A DNA stretch of 64,000 nt from the NCBI GenBank assembly GCA_019916065.1, contig CM034239.1, positions 35,426,419 through 35,490,418 of the forward strand, given 5' to 3'. The notes beneath the pieces are model-generated. The model worked only from the letters and a program-made list of their open reading frames with translations, had not been told where the DNA came from and ran no database searches. Positions 24,300-34,941 of this stretch are shown piece after piece (the first letter of the stretch is position 1; each line of letters begins with the position of its first letter). Origin of the DNA: Vitellaria paradoxa. Lineage: Eukaryota > Streptophyta > Magnoliopsida > Ericales > Sapotaceae. The translations under genes and the position numbers were made by a program.

Positions 24300-25720
24300 A
24301 GTCCTGAAAATAAAGTTCCACAGCCACAATGCATGAATTATGGCTTCAAAATATGCCACAAATTCTGCGTCGACAGCAGATGAAGCAATGACAGACTGTT
24401 TAGCACTTTTTCACAAAATTGCTCCTTCAGCTAAAAGAAACATATATCCAAAAGTGCTCTTTCGACTATCAACGTATCCAGCAAAATCTCAACGTATCCA
24501 GCAAAATCTGAATCCGAGTAACCAATTACTTCTAAATTGTTAGTTTTTTTTTTTTTTTTTTTTTTATATATATAAGTATGCAATACTTTGTTCCTTGCGG
24601 GTACCTTAAGACTTTCTTTGTAACGTTCTAATGATCCATTCTAGAATTGCTTTGATACCTGCCCAACACTCCAACCGTGAAGCTAATGTCAAGCTTTGTA
24701 TAGGTTTAGACATTCATCAAACTGCCCACGACAAAAGCATATGGAATAGATTCTATTTCTTTACGTTCTACATCATTCTTTGTACATTGATTAAGACTAA
24801 ATTTTTCTCCTTTCTGTATTGGGACAATTCCTGCCAAATAGTTATTCATGTTAAATCTCTCAAGAATTCTTTCAATATAGCCTTTCTAAGACAATCCCAA
24901 CAATTCTTGTGATCTATCACAGAATATTTTAATTTCTATCACATAAGATGCCTTTCCCACATATTTTATTTCAAAATTCTGTGAGAGAAAATCTTTAGTC
25001 TCACGTAATATGCCCAAATCATTAGCAGCAAGTAAAATGTTGTCAACATATAGGACTAAAAAAACAAACTTACTCCCACTGATCTTTCAGTATATACACT
25101 AATCAACAATGCTCTTTTTTTTTTCTTTTTTTTTAACCAAAAGATGTTAATGTATCGTTAAACTTAATATACCATTGTCTGAAAGTTTGTTTAAGTCCAT
25201 ATATTGAATTTTTAAGCTTACACACCATATTACCCTTTTTCTTTAATTAAGAAAATTTTAGGTTAATCCATATAAACTTCCTTTTCAATATCTGCATTAA
25301 GAAAGGCTATTTTCACATTCATTTGGTGTAACTCTAAATCATAATATGCCACTAATGTCATAATTATTCTTAATGAGTTTTTCTTTGAGACTAGAGAAAA
25401 AGTCTTTTTATAATCAATGCCACTCTTTTGAGTATAACCCTTAGTAATAAATCTAACTTTATATTGTTCAATATTACTATTAGAGTCACATTTGGCCTTA
25501 AAGACCCATTTACACCCAACTCGTTTAGAACCTTCTGGTTCGATGAGATTCTAGATGTTGTTTTGTTCCATGGATTTTAATTCATCTTTCATGGCTTCAA
25601 TCCATTTATTAGACTCATCACTTTCGATGGCTTGTGAAAATGAAACGGGATTTTTATTAATTCCAATGTCTAACTCTTGTAAATAAACCATATAATCCTT
25701 TGAAATAGCCAATCTCTTTT
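24300..25720 (-). pseudogene. Copia A reverse transcriptase and RNase H remnant
   Basis: Read on the minus strand, the Copia RNase H signature around an SAVDAEFVA-like phrase lies at about 24340-24385. Degenerate reverse transcriptase sequence lies at about 24850-25640. Stops and frame changes are frequent and no domain is intact. This order (integrase, reverse transcriptase, RNase H) is diagnostic for Copia rather than Gypsy elements. Confidence 0.7.
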
Positions 25721-25724
25721 GTCT

Positions 25725-26760
25725 TTAAGATCTTCTTAATGATATTTCTTGTAATTCATTTGTGTCAAGAAAGTTAGTTTCTTCATAAGGTGTTTCTTCA
25801 TTCAAATGTTGTCTAGTATTGTCAAAACGATATTCAATTATTGGAACAACATTTGGAGCTAATGTAGGATAAGAAATATTTATGGGGATTAGAATATTGA
25901 CCCGTATTTCTTTAATATCCACATTTCGCTTTTCAATACACCCACTAACTTCACCATATTCAAGGAATTTTGCATTATCGATTTCCACAATTCTCAAACT
26001 ATAAGATTTGGACAGTAAAACCTATACCCTTTAGATTTCTCTAGGTAACCAATAAGTAACTGCTAATCATTCGAGAATCCAATTTCTTTTCATGTAGATT
26101 ATAAATGCATACTTTTACTGGGCAACCCTAAATATGTAAGTGCCTCAAACTAAGTTTCCTTCCTATCCATAGTTCAAAAGGAGTTTTTGAAATTGCCTTA
26201 CTAGGAACCCTATTTAGCAAATATATAGCGGTCTTAAGTGCATGCATCCACAATGAGATGGGTAATATGGAGTTACTTAACGTACTCCTAACCATATCTA
26301 GTAATGGCCGATTATGCCTTTCTATCACACCATTTTGTTGAGGTGTTCCAGATATAGTGTACTATACACATATGCCACTTTTTCGAGGAACTTAGCAAAT
26401 GGACCTAGATATTGTCATGTTTCAATATGTTTCCCATAATATTCACCGCCTCTATCTGACTTATAATTTTCACCTATTTTTTTAATTCTTTTTCGAATTT
26501 ATTTACAAACACCTCAAGGGCATCCACTGTGTAAGATTTTTCATGAAGTAAATAAATATAACCATAACGTGAAGAATCATCAATAAAGGTAATGAAGTAC
26601 TTTTCTCCACCAAATGATGGAACATCAAAAGGTCTGCATACATCAGTAAATACAATTTCAAGAAGCTGAGTACTTCTTGTGGCTCTTTTCTTGCTATATT
26701 TGGTTTACTTTCCCTTAATGCAATCCACACATATGCCAAAATCAATAAAGTCCAAATTTG
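25725..26760 (-). pseudogene. Copia A integrase remnant
   Basis: The clearest segment, 26128-26328, starts MIERHNRPLLDMVRS and continues with SLWMHALKTAIYLLNRVPSK, the typical end of the Copia integrase core. The segment at 26503-26745 is the upstream core in another frame. The one at 25725-25997 is the linker toward reverse transcriptase. No intact catalytic triad was traced. The frames are interrupted, so it is non-functional. Confidence 0.75.
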
Positions 26761-27339
26761 GAAGAATTTATTCTTTTACTAATCTTTCCAACACTTCTTT
26801 GGATATATGACTCAAACGTTTATGCCACAAGTAAGCTGATTTCTCATTTAGCATACTATACTTAATTCAAACACTATGATAAATAGTAAGTAAAGATTCA
26901 ACTAATGTATTATCAAGTTTTAACTTGTATAAACCATTATTAAGAATATCATAAATAATTAAGGAAGTATTCTTATGTAAACTGAAACAACCACATTCAA
27001 ATTTAAAATTAACTTAAAAACATCTAGTTTTGAAAGCGAAATCAAGTTCCTTGTAACTGATACATAGAGAGTCTGTAATAAATCAAGATGATGACCAGTA
27101 TCTAAGATCAAACAATATGTCCCTACGCCTTCAATTGGAGCTTTCATATGATTTCCCATAAATAAAAATTTTTCATTTGAGTTTATGATTTGGATCATGA
27201 GGAATCCATGCATTATGTTAGAAACATAAGTATTAGCCCTAGAATCAAGTTATTAAGTATTATTAAGAACTTCAACTAAATTTAATTCGAAACATATAAA
27301 AATGTTATTTTTCTTTTCGAACCAAGCTTTACATTTCTG

Positions 27340-27900
27340 GCAATCTTTCTAATAGTGTCCTGCTTTCTTACAAAAGTGACACCTGCTTGCTATTTGTTCT
27401 TTTTATTAGCTTATGAAACTTTAGTAGCTAATTTCTTTTTCTTAAACTTATTGTTCTTCATCTTAAATCCTATACTAGCCCCTGAACCAAAAACATTAAT
27501 GGAATGCCTCTGATGTTTTTTCAATCTTGTTTCCTCTTGAGTGAGCATACGAGACAATTCATTAACATTCTACTTGTCCTTAATAGTGTTGTAGTTAATT
27601 TGAAAAGGCTTGTACTCAGAAGGTAGTGCGTTCAAAATGAACTGCAGTGAGAAACAGTCATCCACCATCATCCCCAAGGTTTTTAGTCTTACTACAATAT
27701 TACTCATCTCAAGAATGTACTCTTGTATAGTCCACGACGCATCATACTTCATGGTCGTTAGATCAAACATAAGAGTACCAACGAGTGACTTATCAGCACA
27801 ATGAAAACGTTTTTCCACAAACGTAAGATAGTCCTTAGCATTTTCTGTTTGTGGAATAGTAGTTTTAATGTTGTTAGCAATTGTCATTCACATGAACATA
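27340..27900 (-). pseudogene. Copia A gag (UBN2 family) and zinc knuckle remnant
   Basis: Residues read from 27887 to 27570 match the UBN2 gag family: a TAKDYL-type block, then a TIQEYILEMSNIVVRLK block, then LNALPSEY. A CHFCKKAGHY knuckle follows in another position at about 27350-27400, beyond at least one break. Gag forms the particle that packages element RNA. The segment is about 105 residues of open frame, well short of an intact gag. Confidence 0.8.
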
Positions 27901-28664
27901 AGACTTAATCTATTAGACTATTCCTATATTTTATTGTGCAATTTTTCTACCTCACTGCTTGTATCAATAATAGCAGCAAACTTATCTTTCAATAGTACTA
28001 AGTTAAGATCTAAAACTCCTAAGTGGAATTCGACTTGTTTGCACCATTCAAAAAAATTCACACCATTAAAAACAGTAATAGATGAAGCATGTGAATGCAA
28101 TGAAACAATTGTAAATAGAAAAGCTCAATATAAAAATTATATAATAGATTCGAATAAATAATAAAAGTATATTAGAGTTCCCTTTTAGATAGATACTTTA
28201 ATACACTATCATAAGTTGAACGCCCTTTAATATAAGATAATTAATTATTCTCAATCAAATATCTTTGTTATCTTTGGATATCCAAATATATTCACAAAAA
28301 ATATTAATTTAACCTCATTATGCTCACTACTTTTAAAGTAGTAATTTACCTTTGGGTAAATTTAAAAGTTCAAAAATAATAAATGTTAGTTTATCCATTT
28401 AAATTTATTAATGGCATTTCATACACAAGGATAAATGACCATTAATTATGCATGATTATTTCCTTAGCCTTTTAGTTTGGCCATTTTTGTGACTAAAAAA
28501 CTATTAGTTCACATAAAATTATGCATATATACAATAATTTATTTTTGTTACATTTTGTCAATAATGCAACAATAAAAATTAATAACACGCGCTTTAACAA
28601 AACATGGCTAAAACATAAAATTTACATTATTTTTTAATTATTTCATAAGATCAAAAAAGATATG

Positions 28665-30717
28665 AAAGGGACCCACCTTCTCATAGGTTCCAAAAGTGGA
28701 CCTGCTTGCTTAAAAATTTAATATTGTTATCAAATTTATTTATTTCAATTATATTAGTAATTAAATTAAAAAGACAAATAAGAAATGGAATTGAATAAAG
28801 AAACACAAATTGAAAAAGTTTAAATAATAATTAGGTAATTTTTCCTATAACAACAACTTTTAGTATTTTCAACATTTAAAAGTAGAAAAAAAAGTCAAAT
28901 ATTAATTAGGTTTAGAGATAGTTATTTTTCAAAATTATAATTTTAAATTTAAATTAGTCATATTGACTGTATTTGTTTTATTTTATAAATCACATATAAT
29001 TAATAATAATATTTTTTATTTGAGATATTTTTATAAAACTAATTAAATTTTTATATTCATTGTTCTATTTTTTTTATTTTTACAAATATTTAAATAAAAT
29101 TAGTTTTTGCAAAATTATTTTTTTCTAAATTTTAATTTTTAATTTAAATTAATAAGGTTGACTATATCTATATCTATATAATAAAAAAAATGTCCCTCTT
29201 ACAAATTGAAATTCAAATGTTGGGATTAAGTTTTATTTTTCAACAAATGGCTGAAATCTTTTACAAACTTTTCTCTTAAACTCCCACCATATCTTTGTGT
29301 CACTTCATATTCTTATAAACCATTAAGTTGAACTTAATAATAGTATAAAAAAAGCTACATTGAGAAAAACAAAAACTTTGTTTCTCAATATTATGTTGCC
29401 TAATGGAGAAGGAAAAAAAAGTACAAAAATACAAGCATATTTTATTTTAGACTAAGAGTAGGGATGAGACCGGGGCAGATCGGAGGTGGATATGGTAAAC
29501 TCTAAATCCAAACTCCAAATTCTCCGTTTACCTCCAAATTTACCCCGAACTCCAAACAGATATTTTTTTGCACCTCCATTCCCGCTCCAAACGGAGAACA
29601 GATATATCCACGGATATCCAAAACTCCAAACCATTTGTTCACCTCCAAATCTGCCCAAATCTGCCCTTAAGTTGTATGTAACCTATTACTACCAAATAAG
29701 TTGCATTCTCTATAGATTTTTAAAAAAAAAAAATTCCATTATAAAAAAATATTGAATGTTTCGTGAAACATTTTAGCTAAGCTATTTCAAAAATCTATTT
29801 CTAGCGAACTCTTTTGAATATCAATATTGAAAAGTTTAGAAATATATTTTAGCTGAAAATGTTGAAAATTCAGAAGAAATAATAAATTATTCAAAGTTCA
29901 AGAAAATAGTTACTTAATGAAACGGTAATCTTTTGTACTAAAAAGAGGAAAAAAAATAAAATAAAATAGCAAATAAAATATTTTAATTGTTTTTTAAAAT
30001 TTGTACCTAGATATTTTTTGAAATTGTATAAATTAATATAAATTTATAAAAATTATAGTTTCATAATTCTTGCAGTGAGTAAAAAATTTTAATTTTGTAT
30101 GAATTTATATAATTTCGTAGAGTCCCAAATGTTATACCTTATAAAATTTTAAATTTACCTCTTTAAACTTTCTTAATTTTTGCGTATAAAAGAAATAAAT
30201 TGAACTTTTAAACTTCAATTTGCACAAAAGTAAAAAAAAAAAAAAATTTAATTTATAATTTTTTTCCTAAACACACCCTAATTAATACAAAATAATGACA
30301 ATTTTTGTTTTAAATTTATTTATTAATATTCATTTTAATTATAATAATAGTGAAGTTCAATAAGTTTATAGTATTATAAATATAAATATTATTTGTCATG
30401 GTATAATGACAATATTGTTATCATAGTTCCAAATGAGTCGGGGCTGTTCGGATATTTTTTTAGACAGATCGGGGCAGATTGGAGCAGATTCGGATTGGAT
30501 ATCAGATTCGGGGCAGATCGGGGTGGAGGCAATCTTATCTCCATATCCGATCCAATATCCAAATTTTTTTTAAAAATCAAATCCAAATCCGATCTAATCT
30601 CCAAAAGAAAATTCAAATTTCACATCTATTCGGATCGGATAACAGATCGGATTCGGACGGGTCGGCCGAGATGCCCATCCCTAACTAAGAGTGCCATAGG
30701 CACAGATTATTCGCTAG
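28665..30717 (+). mobile_element. Helitron H1 and co-repeated flank, inside Copia A
   Basis: A minimal Helitron spans 29173-30717. Its 5' end TCTATATAATAAAA follows an A. Its 3' end has the hairpin GTGCC-ATA-GGCAC (30691-30703), ten bases, then CTAG (30714-30717) before a T. Removing the hAT insert leaves about 312 bp, which is non-coding. The block 28665-29172 upstream is also shared with Helitron H2 at 48.2-49.1 kb. H1 is therefore either a 5'-truncated copy of the longer Helitron or a short Helitron that travelled with its flank. Confidence 0.8.
29451..30691. mobile_element. Non-autonomous hAT element with perfect 8-bp target duplication
   Basis: The element is 29459-30683 (1,225 bp). It begins TAGGGATGAGACC and ends GGCCGAGATGCCCATCCCTA, so the termini are inverted copies of TAGGGATG. 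It is flanked on both sides by ACTAAGAG (29451-29458 and 30684-30691), the 8-bp duplication expected for hAT transposition. Both subterminal regions are rich in CGGGGCAGATCGG-type words, and the middle is AT-rich. No transposase reading frame is present, so it would depend on an autonomous relative. Deleting it and one duplication copy restores the Helitron 3' end. Confidence 0.92.
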
Positions 30718-31061
30718 TAATATATAATCTGGCAGTTTAATGGAGTTTTCTTAAATTTGATACTTTCCAAATCAAATCAAGGAAGCAAACAAATAAAAAT
30801 TTTCAATGAATAGAAACCCTTAATGTACTCCAAAAAATCAGTAATTACACATGCAATTACCGTACGATTTCACATACAAATTTTACACCAATCAAGGTAA
30901 TAATTGATAACAAATTTCAATTTCATAAATATTGAAAAACAGATGCAAAATTAGTGGACATTTTTCATTAAGCAGAAAAATAATTGGATGCCCAAATCAA
31001 GATTAATTATTACTAATTCTAGAGAAAATATTTGTTCAAAACATACAATTCTGTTACCACG

Positions 31062-31416
31062 TGTAAAATATAATTTATGCATAAACTTAGGGCATAATAT
31101 TTGGATCTTGAATAAAATATAAATCTCACACAAATAGTAACTTAGAAACATACCAGAAATTAACGAAATAACCATTTGATTAGTTGAGCAAAAATCCTTA
31201 ATAAGTATAAATTGGTTTCTCTTCCTTATCCCTTTCCTTATGGTACAGAAAATTTTGATAGATAGATATATGTAACCTCAATGGGCAGAGAGAAGTCTAA
31301 TTTATATATCTTATCAATTAATCTCGTACGTCCATCAAGTCATTAAATGAATAAACGAGATTTGTTTTGCTATCAATTATTACGAATAATTATCTTAATT
31401 ATGTAATATAAATTCA
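31062..31416 (-). repeat. 5' LTR of Copia A
   Basis: This block is a direct repeat of 22648-22998. The adjoining minus-strand TGGTAACAG at 31059-31051 marks it as the 5' LTR in minus orientation. Beyond 31416 the sequence no longer aligns with the other copy, so that point is taken as the outer boundary. Confidence 0.85.
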
Positions 31417-34063
31417 AACAAAATGTTTTTCATAAATATATATAATTACAATCGAAACTATGAACCAAAACGTTTTTCCATAAATAGGTCATATAATTAA
31501 TGTAATTAAGAAAGTGTAATAATTAACATAATTAAAATTGTAACGTATCCTATAAAATCACACATAATTTGGAAACATGACGCATTCCATAAATTAAGCT
31601 ACATAATTAACCTCATAAAGGAAATATCTTACAACAAATCCTTCTATTTGGTGAGATTCTTGAAATGCACCACATAAAATGAATGGACCATAATATTACA
31701 CACAATTTGAAAATTTTAACTAACTAGTTGCCATTTCGCTCATGTAATAGAACAGTCGAATAAATATGATCTGATTCCTACAAATAGCGATAAATGTTGG
31801 ATGAAAATACACTGCACGTGCTCCCTCTCCAAATAGAAACCTGAGAACACAAGAAAAATGAAAAAAAAAAAAAGGTCGGAGGGGGGTGTCCGACCAGAAA
31901 CTCCAAAGATCAAGTTAGGAGTAGAAAAGTTCTTAAAATATTAAAGAAAAGGGGAAAGAGAGTCCATCCAAGGAGCCCCCTTTGTGTATACCTCTAATAT
32001 TTATAGATGTAAAATAATTGTTGGAGACTGTCTTAATTTAAATGTAGTGGTGGTAGATAAAATATTAAATACTAATGATGATGTAGCCTTAGAGATTGGT
32101 GAGAGAGTAACATTCTTGTGAGATATACTTCTAATCATGTCTCCTGAAGCACTCGAGTATACTAAATCAAGTAACTATCTAACTATAAGGTCTGAATCTA
32201 ACTTAAGTAGTATTTCTTAGTCAATATGGCCTTTTCTAGCCGGGGATCACTTGGTGAGAGTCCTTCAATCCCAAATTAATTGGAATCTATTACATAAATT
32301 TGTTGCCTCTATTTATTTTAGCCACATGTTATATCTATAAGATTATACAAAATTTAATCCATGAAATTTGAAGTATATTTATGCACTCTTTTTCTTTTAT
32401 TTGAATCCATTCACTTTTTTTTTTTAATAACTGCATCTTAGGTCTCCATGAGACATGATTAAATCATCAAATATTGCTAATACAGTAGCAATGTAAGTGC
32501 TTTGAAAATGAATAATATATGAGTTAATGAAACTGATAATGAGGTCCATGTAGTATATACTTCGAAAAACATCTACTGATGGTAATCTGGGAAAACCGGT
32601 CAAAAAAAAAAAGAATCCGGGGCGGCCTAAAGGTTATAATTAGGTGGGGTAATTGTTAAAGCAGAAGGTAGATAGGCTAAATTAGTAAAATTATGCAAGA
32701 TAAATTAGAAAATAATCGTATAAAAATCATTAGAAAAAATTTAGTGAGATCAACTGTCCGCACTCCTCATTATATATGTGGGTCTGCCCATGATGATAAT
32801 TGTGATAGGCCATGCCATGATTCGACTTTTACCCACCATGTGAGTCTGCCCATGATAATGATTGTTATACGTCATGCCATGATTTTGCTTCTAACTCTGG
32901 TGGGGAGGTTGGGGTTTTAGGGAGTTAACATTGCAAACATGCACCGTAAAAACTGAACTGCATGAATAAATTATTAATTTTTTTTATAATAATCTAATAG
33001 TTTTAATTTAATTTAATTAAAATTAATTTCAACATAAGAGTAAAAGTTAAAAAAATTAATTGAAACACGATCAATGCAAAATATAAAAAATTATATCTTA
33101 CTAAAATATAATTAAATCAAGACCAACTTCAGCTCCAGTAATATATTTTTAAACTGAAAGGTTGGTTGTGGCTGGTGCTGGCCTTTGTGGCTTTAGTCCT
33201 CGGGACATAAGTGGGTAAAAAAGGATTGGTCGGAAATAGATTGGACAGGAAAAGAGTTTGATGGCACAGAGGAACTTCTGCCCGACCTGGGGATGCTTAC
33301 ACGTGTGACATCGAGGTTGCAAAAATTTTTTAAAATAAATTAAAAATAAATAAATAAATATCTTTTATTATATTATGTATTTTTTTTAATCCATCAGGAA
33401 AGGACAAACCAAAATCGTACCCACAATCAACCAAGGGACCAGGCCCCCGCCTCCTGGTTAAACCACTAACGTTAATATTTATTTATTTATTTTTGACTAA
33501 TGATATATTTATTTATTTTCTTCTTTGAGTAGTATTATGTTAATTTCATGTATTTGACCAATAAAAAAAATTAAATGATAGATATGCATCTAAATAAGTA
33601 ATTAATGATTAACAATATTAAAAACAAATGAATTCTAAATCGATGCTCATATCTCAATTGTTTATATGGCTTCTTTAAATAGTCTTATTCTCATATTGTT
33701 TTGATTTTGTTTTCAAATTTTAATTTTGTATTTTACATAAGCAAAATCCTATATTACAATTGTCTTTATGTTTTTCAACTCGAGCCCTAATTTAATTTCT
33801 AAATTCATTAATAATCCTAAGTTTTAAATTTTTTTTTTTAATTATGTTGAGATTCTATAACATAAAAGGTGAAGAAAAAAAAAATCATATTCAATAAACT
33901 TCGATAATACTTCAACAAAAAGTCCATAAAGAATTATCATTGAATAACGAGTCTAAAAAAGAAAAAAGGAAAAAAAAAAATCATTGCTTCCTCAACAGCA
34001 AATTGCTACATAAGCTCAGGTAATATGTGAACGTCATAAAGTGGGGGACTGATTGGGAGAGAG

Positions 34064-34065
<2 letters not shown>

Positions 34066-34101
<36 letters not shown>
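34066..34101. repeat. AT microsatellite
   Basis: An uninterrupted AT dinucleotide run of about 36 bp. It is likely to be polymorphic in length. Confidence 0.9.
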
Positions 34102-34104
<3 letters not shown>

Positions 34105-34352
34105 GAAAGTCTACATAATTTAAAAGGAAAATGTTGTTATGCCAAAAGCATTTACCCAAAAAAATAAATAAATAAATAAATCAAACCGTCAGGAGTAATG
34201 TGGCAATTGCAATTAGAGTACATTTGATATGTGAAAATTGCTCCAGGGTACCCTGTGGTATAAACTGCCCCAGAGCTTCCTGATATATATATATATATAT
34301 ATATTTGGTATCATTCAATCAAAATATAATTACAACTGGAAGAGGAGGGGAG

Positions 34353-34452
34353 AAGTCTTATAATGTAGGACAAATTGTGCTCAATTCACCAGTTGAATTG
34401 TAAAGTCTTATAATGTAGGACAAATTGTGCTCAATTCACCAGTTGAGTTGTA
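34353..34452. repeat. Tandem duplication, period 50 bp
   Basis: Two consecutive units start AAGTCTTATAATGTAGGACA and end CAGTTGA(A/G)TTGTA. They differ at one or two positions. The repeat lies downstream of the AGPase polyadenylation region. Confidence 0.85.
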
Positions 34453-34746
34453 ATGCACAAGGGTTCTAAGTCAGAATTATTTATTTTGTATCATCTCTGA
34501 GTTCAAGGAGAGAAATTACCTTCAACTCCATTATCCAGGCTTTTCTTGGTCCAGTGTCATGAATTGAAAAGGCACAATACATTTCTGAGGCAGTTAATTT
34601 GCAGGCAATTGAATTCAACCAAAAGTTCCACTGTTTTAGGCTTGCATTCTTCTCATACATATATATATAGCCTGCCTATTATCACAAAACCCAATCTTCA
34701 TTTCGAACAAAATCATTACTGAATGGCAAGGAAACACATTCGTAGA

Positions 34747-34752
34747 AAGCTT
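34747..34752 (-). terminator. Polyadenylation signal of the AGPase gene
   Basis: TTTATT on the plus strand gives AATAAA on the minus strand, about 190 bases beyond the stop codon at 34942. A G homopolymer (plus strand, about 34783-34796) lies between the stop codon and this signal. Confidence 0.45.
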
Positions 34753-34941
34753 TTATTAAAAAAGATCTAGTTTTTTTTTTTGGGGGGGGGGGGGGGCGCT
34801 TGTAAATACATAATACTACTAAACAATATACATTATGTATCTCACACGGTAGAGATAGGCATACTTTGTATCTCAAGGAGAGTCCATAAGGCGGGGAAGA
34901 ACTAACATGACAGATGACAGCAAAAATGGTCTGGAAAATCT

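Larger units (their letters stand above)
22648..31416 (-). mobile_element. Copia-type LTR retrotransposon (Copia A), degenerate, with nested insertions
   Basis: Direct repeats of about 350 bp bound the element. Read on the minus strand, the right copy (31062-31416) is the 5' LTR: a primer-binding site TGGTAACAG, close to the initiator-methionine type, follows it after two bases at 31059-31051. Going leftward come a UBN2-type gag, a CCHC knuckle, integrase, reverse transcriptase and RNase H, which is the Copia order. All have stops and frameshifts. About 3.2 kb separate the 5' LTR from gag because a Helitron carrying a hAT element sits in the leader. No clear 5-bp target duplication was found, so the outer edges may be a few bases off. 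Confidence 0.85.
31417..34650. other. AT-rich intergenic region between Copia A and the AGPase gene
   Basis: No gene is seen. It contains a diverged tandem pair at about 32777-32900 (each with GTGNGTCTGCCCATGAT and CATGCCATGATT), a long AT microsatellite at 34066-34101, another near 34282-34304, and a 50-bp tandem duplication at 34353-34452. Several A runs could be tails of old retroposons. Confidence 0.5.
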
